From: Streptomyces sp. NBC_00683
GTDB taxonomy: Bacteria; Actinomycetota; Actinomycetes; Streptomycetales; Streptomycetaceae
NCBI RefSeq assembly: GCF_036226745.1
Contig: NZ_CP109013.1
Coordinates: forward strand, 6,572,001-6,636,000
Length of the DNA: 64,000 bases
Direction: 5' to 3'
Shown here: piece after piece, positions 16,608-23,502 of the stretch
How positions within the stretch are numbered: position 1 is the first letter of the stretch
How the letters are laid out: each line of letters opens with the position of its first letter
Notes under the pieces: generated by a model
What the model was told of the DNA's origin: nothing
Seen by the model: only the letters and a program-made list of their open reading frames with translations
Databases searched by the model: none
Program-made: the position numbers and the translations under genes

Positions 16608-17708
16608 ATGAGTGATCACGAGGTGGCGCCGGTGCTGCGGATCAAGGGGCGGGTGCTCGTCGGCCCCGACGACGTCAGGGACGGTCTCTGGGCCGTCGAC
16701 GGGCGGATCACCTACGAGCGGCCGCCCGGCGCGGACGACGCGGTGACCGTCAGCGGCTGGGCCCTGCCCGGTCTCGTCGACGCGCACTGCCATGTCGGCC
16801 TCGACCGCCACGGACCCGTCGACGCGGCGACCAGCGAGAAGCAGGCCCTCAGCGACCGGGAGGCGGGCACGCTGCTCATCCGGGACGCCGGATCACCCTC
16901 CGACACCCGGTGGATCGACGACCGGGAGGACCTGCCGAAGATCATCAGAGCGGGCCGTCACATCGCCAGGACCCGCCGGTACATCAGGAACTACGCCCAC
17001 GAGATCGAGCCCGGTGACCTGGTCGCGTACGTCGCGCGGGAGGCGAGGCGCGGGGACGGCTGGGTGAAGCTGGTCGGCGACTGGATCGACCGCGACGCCG
17101 GCGACCTGACCGCCTGCTGGCCGCGCGCCGAGGTCGAGGCCGCCATCGCCGAGGCGCACCGCCTGGGGGCCAGGGTCACCGCTCACTGCTTCGCCGAGGC
17201 CGCCCTGCGCGACCTGGTGGAGGCGGGGATCGACTGCATCGAGCATGCGACGGGGCTGACCGAGGACACCATTCCGCTCTTCGCGGAGCGTGGCGTCGCG
17301 ATCGTCCCGACGCTGGTCAACATCGCCACGTTCCCCGACCTCGCTGCGGGCGGCGAGGCCAAGTTCCCCCAGTGGTCGGCCCACATGCGGCAGCTGTACG
17401 AGCGTCGCTACGACACCGTGCGCGCGGCGTACGACGCGGGCATCCCGGTCTTCGTCGGCACGGACGCGGGCGGCTCGCTGGCCCACGGCCTGGTGGCGGG
17501 GGAGGTCGCCGAACTGGTGAAGGCGGGCATCCCGCCCGTCGAAGCCCTCTCCGCGACGGCCTGGGGCGCCCGGAAGTGGCTCGGCCGGCCGGTGCTGGAG
17601 GAGGGTGCTCCGGCGGACCTGGTCGTGTACGACGAGGACCCGCGGGCGGACGTGCGCGTGCTGGCGGACCCGCGGCGGGTGGTGCTCAACGGGCGGGTGG
17701 TCGGCTGA
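16608..17708 (+). CDS. Metal-dependent amidohydrolase (imidazolonepropionase-like)
   Basis: Amidohydrolase-superfamily TIM-barrel enzyme, 366 aa. Metal ligands are visible in order: HxH in DAHCHVG, His in TAHCFAE, His in IEHATG and the catalytic Asp in GTDAGG; a Lys in DGWVKLVGDWID may be the bridging residue. The C-terminal LVVYDEDPRADVRVL strand is typical of urease-like amidohydrolases. The ATG at 16608 follows TACAGT by six bases and lacks a ribosome site, so it may be leaderless; a TTG nine codons upstream is the alternative. It would hydrolyse a cyclic amide or peptide bond; the substrate is unknown. Confidence 0.88.
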   Translation: MSDHEVAPVLRIKGRVLVGPDDVRDGLWAVDGRITYERPPGADDAVTVSGWALPGLVDAHCHVGLDRHGPVDAATSEKQALSDREAGTLLIRDAGSPSDTRWIDDREDLPKIIRAGRHIARTRRYIRNYAHEIEPGDLVAYVAREARRGDGWVKLVGDWIDRDAGDLTACWPRAEVEAAIAEAHRLGARVTAHCFAEAALRDLVEAGIDCIEHATGLTEDTIPLFAERGVAIVPTLVNIATFPDLAAGGEAKFPQWSAHMRQLYERRYDTVRAAYDAGIPVFVGTDAGGSLAHGLVAGEVAELVKAGIPPVEALSATAWGARKWLGRPVLEEGAPADLVVYDEDPRADVRVLADPRRVVLNGRVVG

Positions 17709-17887
17709 CCGGTCGGGGAGGCGCCGGGTTGACCGGCAGTGACCCGGTGGCCGCCCACTCGTTGAAGCACCTCGTTGCGTTCTTCCGGCCGTCCGGTGAG
17801 CGCGCCGCCGCGCTGGGCGAAACGAGTGACTCCGGGGAACTCCTGTGCCGGAATATTCGAAGGTGTACGCGAAAAACCCCCTTTGGA

Positions 17888-17918
17888 GTGAACTGACGCC
17901 AGGTGTCTGTCAGTTCAC
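17888..17918. repeat. Inverted repeat in the spacer before the LAETG gene
   Basis: Perfect 10-bp arms GTGAACTGAC and GTCAGTTCAC around an 11-base loop. It sits about 180 bases past the amidohydrolase stop and about 100 before the next start, so it could be a late terminator or an operator/5'-UTR hairpin. The rest of the 313-base spacer (17709-18021) shows nothing else definite. Confidence 0.55.
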
Positions 17919-18021
17919 CCTCTGTGCGTAAAGATTCACGGAGTCGAGGTCCCCGGCGCACGCGATGTCCCCCATTGACGGCGCCGGAGGGCTCCAAGTC
18001 TCTTGTGGGGGTTCCACCATT

Positions 18022-19149
18022 TTGAACAGCAACACCTTCCGCCTGGCTGCCCTGGCCGTCGCCGCCGCGCCCGTCGCACTGCTGGTCGCCGTCCCCGCGC
18101 AGGCCGCCACCGGAACGGCGCCGGCCACCCCGGCCGACGGCCGCGGAAAGGCGAGCGCGGTCGTACTCCGGGCCGCACTGGACGTCTCGCTCCTGAACAA
18201 GTCGGTCGAGGTGCCGCTCAAGGCCACGCTGAACGAGGTGCAGGCACCGGCGAGTGCCGAGGAGACCGCGCTCAGCGTGGAGCTCGACGGAGCGGAGCGG
18301 GGGCGCCCCGTCCATGTGCTGAAGGCCGACGTGGCCACCGCGAAAGCGACCGTCGACAAGCACAGGGCCGAGGGCTACACCAACCTCGTGAAGGCCCGGG
18401 TGCACGTACCAGGACTGCCGCTGCTCTCGCTCATCGAAGTCCAGAAGGTCACCTCCAAGGCGGTCTGCGAGGTGGGGAGGAAGCCGGTCGCGGAGTCGAA
18501 CGTACTGGGGCACGTCTCGGTGCTCGGCAAGCGGATCAGGCTGACCTCGGGCGGTCGGACGCAGGTCGAGGTGCCGGGCGTCGGCGAGGTGACCCTCGAC
18601 CTGTCGAAGACCAGCACCACCTCGCGCACGGCCGCCGCGACGGCGCTTCAGCTGCGGGTGTCCGTGAACCCGGGCAAGCTCAACGTGGCCGATGTGCAGG
18701 GAGAGGTCACACTCGCCGAGGCCACGTGCAGGACGCCGAAGGGCGGTGGCGGCTCGGGGGACGGCGGCGCCAGTGACGGCGGTTCGGACAACGGCGGTTC
18801 GGACAACGGCGGTTCGAGCAGCGGCGGTTCGGACGGTGGCGGTTCGGACAGCGGTGGTTCGAGCAGTGGTGGTTCGCAGGACGGCGGCTCCACCGCCGGC
18901 TCCTCCGGAAGCGGCGGCTCGACCGGCGGATCCGGTGACACCGGCAGCACCGGCAGCACGGGCGACAAGGGCGATGCCGTCGACGTGAAGCCCCAGACCG
19001 GCTCCGACCCGGTCCAGGCATCCGGCAGCGGCGACCTCGCCGAGACCGGATCCAGCTCCTCGACCCCGTACATCGCAGCCGGCTCGGCCCTTCTGCTGGC
19101 GGCCGGCGCCGGTGCCACGGTCGTCGCCCGCAGGCGCGCCCGGAGCTGA
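18022..19149 (+). CDS. Secreted cell-wall-anchored protein with LAETG sortase signal and Gly/Ser repeats
   Basis: A 375-aa surface protein of unknown function. It has an N-terminal signal peptide (NSNTFRLAALAVAAAPVALL, cleavage near VPAQA), a folded part of about 220 residues with one conserved-looking Cys pair, a Gly/Ser/Asp repeat stalk (residues 253-287 plus flanks) and a C-terminal sorting signal: LAETG at 339-343, a hydrophobic helix and RRRARS. LAxTG is the class E sortase motif of Streptomyces. The TTG at 18022 with GGGG 11 bases upstream gives the best signal peptide; an in-frame ATG at 17965 would add 19 polar residues and has no ribosome site. Likely monocistronic, ended by the hairpin at 19174. 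Confidence 0.85.
   Translation: MNSNTFRLAALAVAAAPVALLVAVPAQAATGTAPATPADGRGKASAVVLRAALDVSLLNKSVEVPLKATLNEVQAPASAEETALSVELDGAERGRPVHVLKADVATAKATVDKHRAEGYTNLVKARVHVPGLPLLSLIEVQKVTSKAVCEVGRKPVAESNVLGHVSVLGKRIRLTSGGRTQVEVPGVGEVTLDLSKTSTTSRTAAATALQLRVSVNPGKLNVADVQGEVTLAEATCRTPKGGGGSGDGGASDGGSDNGGSDNGGSSSGGSDGGGSDSGGSSSGGSQDGGSTAGSSGSGGSTGGSGDTGSTGSTGDKGDAVDVKPQTGSDPVQASGSGDLAETGSSSSTPYIAAGSALLLAAGAGATVVARRRARS
18778..18882 (+). repeat. 15-bp tandem repeat inside the LAETG gene
   Basis: Seven in-frame units of 15 bases on the pattern GGCGGTTCGGACAAC encode GGSDN, GGSSS, GGSDG and similar pentapeptides. It forms the flexible stalk that would carry the domain through the cell wall; such repeats vary in copy number between strains. 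Confidence 0.85.
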
Positions 19150-19173
19150 ACCACCCGAGGGGGACGTGGGGGA

Positions 19174-19219
19174 GGGGCGGGAAGCGGCGTTCGTGTGACG
19201 GAACACCGCTTCCCGCCCC
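19174..19219. terminator. Bidirectional terminator
   Basis: A perfect 14-bp stem (GGGGCGGGAAGCGG / CCGCTTCCCGCCCC) with an inner GTTC/GAAC pair lies between the convergent LAETG gene and the CobC fusion gene and can serve both. Confidence 0.8.
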
Positions 19220-19228
19220 GTGGGTCCG

Positions 19229-20737
19229 TCAGCCGGCCGCTCTCCGGGGCAGCCCCTGCAGCGCCAGGTCGAGCGCCTGGAGGAATCTGTTGGTCGTCAC
19301 ACGGTCGCGCACGGCCAGCCGCAGCCACTCGCTGCCCAGCCCGGGGAACGTGTCACCACGCCGCGCGGCGAACCCCCGTGAGCGCAGCCGCTCCCTCACC
19401 TCGTCCGCCCGGTCCACCCGCAGGAGAACGAACGGCCCCGCCGCCGGCTCCATCACCTGCACCTCACTGAACTCCGCGAGCCCGGCCAGCAGATGCGCCC
19501 GGTCCACCACGACACGGTCCGCCGCATCGGCCGCCTCCACCAGCGCACGCGGCTCCATGCAGGCCTCCGCCGCCGCCAGGGCGGGGGAGGACACCGGCCA
19601 CAGCGGCTGCGCCTCCTGCAGCAGAGCCAGCGTCGCCGGGTCCGCGAGCACGTAGCCGATCCGCAGCCCCGCAAGGCCCCAGGTCTTGGTCAGGCTCCGC
19701 AGCACGACGAGCCCGGGGACGTCCTCGCGCCCGCACAGTGCCTCCCGTTCGCCCGGAACGGCGTCCATGAACGCCTCGTCGACCACCAGCGTCCGCCCGG
19801 GCCGCGCCAGTTGCTCCAGCACACCCGCGGGATGGAGCACGGACGTCGGGTTGGTCGGATTGCCGACGACCACCAGATCGGCGTCCTCGGGCACCGCCGC
19901 CGGATCCAGCCGGAAGCCGTCCTCCGGACGCAGCACCACCCGCCCCACCTCGTGCCCGGCCGCGCGCAGCGCCGCCTCCGGCTCGGTGAACTGCGGGTGC
20001 ACGACGACCGGCCGCCGGGCCGGCAACGCCCGTGCGATCAGCACGAAGGCCTCGGCCGCACCCGCCGTGAGCAGGACACGCTCCTCGGGCAGTCCGTGCC
20101 GCGCGGCCACCGCCGCCCGTGCTGAACGCCCGTCCGGATAGGCGGCCAGCGAGACCAGTGACGCGGCTATCCGCTCCCGCAGCCAGTCCGGGGGCGTACC
20201 GGTCCGTACGTTCACGGCGAGGTCGGTCAGATCCAGGCCGCGTACTTCCGCGTCGCCGTGGTGCCGCAGGTCCGGCCCGGCGCTGTCGATGTGCTTCGTG
20301 GGGGGCATGGCAGCCATGGTGAACGGCTCAGCGCCATTCGTCGACGCCGGGGTGCCGACAGAAAGCAGTCGGCGCGCCACCGCGCAGGTCACCGAGGCCG
20401 ACTTCCGCTTCGGTACGAGGAGTTCATCCGCGCCGGAGAGCGCGGCAGCCTCCGCGACCGACGGTGTCCCCACGGCGTCCCGCGGCGCCCCCGAGGGGTT
20501 CGGTACGCGGACGGCGGCCAGCACCGCGGCGGGATACGAGCGCACCCGCACCCCGAGCCGTGCCGCCGCATCCGTGATCCCCGGTTCGTCCGCCCTCGTG
20601 TCGAGCGTTGCCAGCTCCACCACATCGGCGGCCCGCAGCCCGGCCGCGCGCAACGTCTGAAGGATCAGCCCGATGACCTCGTCGGCCGTGACGCCCCGGC
20701 GGGCACCGACGCCGACGACGAGCGCGGTCCGGTTCAT
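19229..20737 (-). CDS. cobC: Bifunctional CobE/CbiG-like and CobC (PLP threonine-phosphate decarboxylase-like) protein
   Basis: A 502-aa fusion. Residues 1-125 match the CobE/CbiG C-terminal domain of cobalamin synthesis (VGVGARRGVTADE, VGTPSVAEAAAL, LLVPKRKSASVTCAVAR). After a linker, residues about 145-500 are a class I/II aminotransferase fold of the CobC/CobD type; the PLP lysine is in RSLTKTWGLAGLR and the cofactor region is VVGNPTNPTS. CobC enzymes supply aminopropanol phosphate for the nucleotide loop. An internal start near the MAAMPPTKHIDS segment could yield a separate CobC. It is divergent from the ZIP gene and lies at the end of the cobalamin block. Confidence 0.85.
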   Translation of the reverse strand: MNRTALVVGVGARRGVTADEVIGLILQTLRAAGLRAADVVELATLDTRADEPGITDAAARLGVRVRSYPAAVLAAVRVPNPSGAPRDAVGTPSVAEAAALSGADELLVPKRKSASVTCAVARRLLSVGTPASTNGAEPFTMAAMPPTKHIDSAGPDLRHHGDAEVRGLDLTDLAVNVRTGTPPDWLRERIAASLVSLAAYPDGRSARAAVAARHGLPEERVLLTAGAAEAFVLIARALPARRPVVVHPQFTEPEAALRAAGHEVGRVVLRPEDGFRLDPAAVPEDADLVVVGNPTNPTSVLHPAGVLEQLARPGRTLVVDEAFMDAVPGEREALCGREDVPGLVVLRSLTKTWGLAGLRIGYVLADPATLALLQEAQPLWPVSSPALAAAEACMEPRALVEAADAADRVVVDRAHLLAGLAEFSEVQVMEPAAGPFVLLRVDRADEVRERLRSRGFAARRGDTFPGLGSEWLRLAVRDRVTTNRFLQALDLALQGLPRRAAG

Positions 20738-20816
20738 GGGCTGAATCCTTGTTCGAAGGGGTGGTTCAGGGCTGCCTGAGATGCGGGCCCGGGGGTCGAT
20801 CGGCTAGCAAGGGCCC

Positions 20817-21539
20817 ATGGCGGTGTTCGTCGCGCTCGGCGCGTTCCTGATGACCCTGGCCGGCGGCTGGGTCGCTCAACGCGTCACCGACCGCCGTCAC
20901 CTGGTGCTCGGCCTCGCCGGCGGACTGATGCTCGGCGTCGTCGGTCTCGATCTGCTGCCCGAGGCGGTGGATGCCGCGGGCGGAGCGGTCTTCGGCGTCC
21001 CCGCCGCGCTGCTGCTCTTCGTGGGCGGCTTCCTGGTGGCCCATGTCGTGGAGCGTTCACTGGCCGTACGCCAGGCGGCACATGGTGCGGGCGAGGAGAG
21101 AGTGCCGCAGGTCGGGATGACGGCCGCGGCCGCGATGGTGGGACACAGCCTGATGGACGGCATCGCGCTCGGCGCCGCCTTCCAGGTCGGCGGCGGCATG
21201 GGCGCCGCCGTCGCACTCGCCGTCATCACCCACGACTTCGCCGACGGATTCAACACGTACACGATCACCAGCCTCTACGGGAACGCCCGCCGCAAGGCCC
21301 TCCTGATGCTGTACGCGGACGCCCTGGCCCCGATCGTGGGCGCGGCGACCACCCTGCTGTTCACCCTTCCGGAGGAACTGCTCGGCTGCTATCTCGGCTT
21401 CTTCGGCGGGGCGCTCCTCTACCTCGCCGCCGCCGAGATCCTGCCCGAGGCCCACCACGACCACCCGGCCCGCTCCACGCTGCTGTGCACCGTCGCGGGA
21501 GTGGGCTTCATCTGGCTGGTCGTCGGCATCGCGGAGTAG
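20817..21539 (+). CDS. ZIP-family metal transporter
   Basis: Eight-helix ZIP permease, 240 aa. The binuclear metal site in helices 4 and 5 is visible as HSLMDGIALGAAF and THDFADGFNTYT; the usual HNxxEG form is changed to HSxxDG and HDxxDG, so its metal choice may differ from zinc. A short His/Glu-poor loop joins helices 3 and 4. The gene sits on the plus strand between the cobC fusion (divergent) and cobB (convergent, 14 bases), inside the cobalamin block, which suggests cobalt or another B12-linked metal; this is inference. TAGCAA lies six bases before the ATG, so the start may be leaderless. Confidence 0.9.
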   Translation: MAVFVALGAFLMTLAGGWVAQRVTDRRHLVLGLAGGLMLGVVGLDLLPEAVDAAGGAVFGVPAALLLFVGGFLVAHVVERSLAVRQAAHGAGEERVPQVGMTAAAAMVGHSLMDGIALGAAFQVGGGMGAAVALAVITHDFADGFNTYTITSLYGNARRKALLMLYADALAPIVGAATTLLFTLPEELLGCYLGFFGGALLYLAAAEILPEAHHDHPARSTLLCTVAGVGFIWLVVGIAE

Positions 21540-21553
21540 CCTCGCCGTGCTGC

Positions 21554-22897
21554 TCATGCCCGGCAGTGCTCCACGAAGCGCCGGGCCACCCCGGGTGACG
21601 CCGCCCAGTGCGTATGCAGATAGCTCGCGTGCACACCCCGCTGGACGAAGCCCTCCACCCGCCGTTCCGGCTGGTGCATGCCCCAGGCGGGGGTGGCACC
21701 GGCGCCCGGCTCCAGCACCGTCCGGTGGAACTCGTGCCCGCGCAGCCGGGTTCCCGCCGCCGCCAGCACACTGTCGGACACCGCGACCGCCTGCCGGTAG
21801 CCGAGCGTCAGCCGCTCGGACATCCGGGCCGAGGCGTCCAGCACCCCGCACATGGGACGCCCGTCCAGCTCACGCGCCAGATACAGCAGCCCCGCGCACT
21901 CCGCCGCCACCGGGGCGCCGGACAGGGCCAGTTCGGTCACCGACCTGCGCAGCGGTTCGTTGGCCGACAGCTGCGGCGCGTACATCTCGGGGAAGCCGCC
22001 ACCGATGACCAGTCCCGCCGTCCCCGCGGGCAGCTTCTCGTCGTGCAACGGGTCGAAGACCACCACATCCGCTCCGGCGGCTGTCAGCAGCTCGGCATGC
22101 TCCGCGTACGCGAACGTGAACGCGGCCCCGCCCGCCACGGCCACCACCGGCCGCACCCCCTCGACGGAATGCCGCTCCGGCTCCCACACCCCGTCGGGCA
22201 GCGCGGGCGCCGAACGGGCCAGCGCCAGCAGGGCGTCCAGGTCGCAGCCCGCCCGTACCCGGTCCGCCATCGCCCGTACGGCGTCGACGGCCTCGGTCTG
22301 CCGCTCCGCCACCGGAACCAGACCCAGATGGCGTGAAGGCGTCACCACCTGCGGCGCCCGCCGCAGTGCCCCCAGCACCGGCAGGCCCGTCTCCTCGAGC
22401 GCCTCCCGCAGGAGGGCCTCGTGCCGGTCGGACGCCACCTTGTTGAGGATCACCCCGCCGATCCGCACCTCCGGATCCCAGGACGCGAAACCGTGCACGA
22501 GGGCAGCGACCGAACGGGACTGCGAGGAGGCGTCGACGACGAGCACGACGGGAGCCCGCAGGAGCTTCGACACCTGGGCCGTGGAGGCGAGTTCACCCTG
22601 CCCCGAAGCGCCGTCGTACAGCCCCATCACGCCCTCGACGACCGCCAGGTCGGCACCGGCGGCACCGTGCGCGAACAGCGGGGCGATCAGCTCCGTACCG
22701 CACATGTACGCATCCAGGTTGCGCCCCGGACGGCCGGTGGCCAGCGCGTGGTATCCCGGGTCGATGTAGTCCGGGCCCACCTTGTGCGGGGACACGGCGA
22801 GGCCGCGGCCCGCGAAGGCCGCCATCAGGCCCGTCGCGACCGTGGTCTTGCCGGTGTTGGAGGCCGGCGCGGCAATGACCAGACGAGGAACACTCAC
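21554..22897 (-). CDS. cobB: Cobyrinic/hydrogenobyrinic acid a,c-diamide synthase
   Basis: Glutamine-dependent amidation of the a and c carboxylates of the corrin ring, 447 aa. The N-terminal dethiobiotin-synthetase-like ATP domain has the P-loop APASNTGKTTVATGL and the region KVGPDYIDPGYH; the C-terminal class I glutaminase domain has its nucleophile Cys in VAAECAGLLYLA and a His near MHQPERRVEG or EFHRTVL. The GTG at 22897 overlaps the cobO stop as GTGA, which fixes the start although the frame stays open upstream. Last gene of the riboswitch-controlled operon. Confidence 0.95.
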   Translation of the reverse strand: MSVPRLVIAAPASNTGKTTVATGLMAAFAGRGLAVSPHKVGPDYIDPGYHALATGRPGRNLDAYMCGTELIAPLFAHGAAGADLAVVEGVMGLYDGASGQGELASTAQVSKLLRAPVVLVVDASSQSRSVAALVHGFASWDPEVRIGGVILNKVASDRHEALLREALEETGLPVLGALRRAPQVVTPSRHLGLVPVAERQTEAVDAVRAMADRVRAGCDLDALLALARSAPALPDGVWEPERHSVEGVRPVVAVAGGAAFTFAYAEHAELLTAAGADVVVFDPLHDEKLPAGTAGLVIGGGFPEMYAPQLSANEPLRRSVTELALSGAPVAAECAGLLYLARELDGRPMCGVLDASARMSERLTLGYRQAVAVSDSVLAAAGTRLRGHEFHRTVLEPGAGATPAWGMHQPERRVEGFVQRGVHASYLHTHWAASPGVARRFVEHCRA

Positions 22898-23502
22898 CAC
22901 TCGATGCCCCTCTGGCCCTTCTGACCGGCGTCCATCGGGTGCTTGACCTTCGACATGTCGGTCACCAGATCGGCTGCCTCGATCAGCTTCGCGGGGGCGT
23001 TGCGCCCGGTGATCACGACATGCTGCGTCCCCGGACGGTCGCGCATCACCTCGACGACCTCGTCGGTGTCGATCCAGCCCCAGTGCATCGGATAGGCGAA
23101 CTCGTCCAGCACGTACAGCTTGTACGTCTGGGCCGCCAGGTCGCGCTTGACCTGCTCCCAGCCCTCGCGGGCCTTCTCCTCGTTGTCGGAGTTGTCGCCG
23201 TGGAGGCCACGCTGGACCCACGACCAGCCCTCGCCCATCTTGTGCCAGTCGACGGTGCCGCCCTCGCCGCTCGCCCCGAGCACCTTCAGCGCGTTCTCCT
23301 CGCCGACCTTCCACTTCGCCGACTTCACGAACTGGAACACCCCGATCGGCCATCCCTGGTTCCAGGCCCGCAGGGCGAGCCCGAAGGCCGCCGTCGACTT
23401 GCCCTTGCCGATGCCCGTGTGGACGAAGAGGAGCGGACGATTGCGTCGCTGACGCGTCGTCAGCCCGTCGTCCGGCACCGATACAGGCTGTCCCTGTGGC
23501 AT
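22894..23502 (-). CDS. cobO: Cob(I)yrinic acid a,c-diamide adenosyltransferase
   Basis: CobO/BtuR/CobA-type corrinoid adenosyltransferase, 202 aa, adding the 5'-deoxyadenosyl group to cobalt. The P-loop is HTGIGKGKSTAAFG; VFQFVKSAKWKVGEE and LDEFAYPMHWGWID are family segments. Its ATG shares a base with the TGA of the chelatase gene (23502), and its stop overlaps the cobB GTG, so the three are translationally coupled. Confidence 0.96.
   Translation of the reverse strand: MPQGQPVSVPDDGLTTRQRRNRPLLFVHTGIGKGKSTAAFGLALRAWNQGWPIGVFQFVKSAKWKVGEENALKVLGASGEGGTVDWHKMGEGWSWVQRGLHGDNSDNEEKAREGWEQVKRDLAAQTYKLYVLDEFAYPMHWGWIDTDEVVEVMRDRPGTQHVVITGRNAPAKLIEAADLVTDMSKVKHPMDAGQKGQRGIEW

Noticed and set aside
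17709..18021. c-di-AMP (ydaO) riboswitch before the LAETG protein
   Set aside because: Only loose GC-rich similarity; the conserved core blocks of that aptamer are absent.
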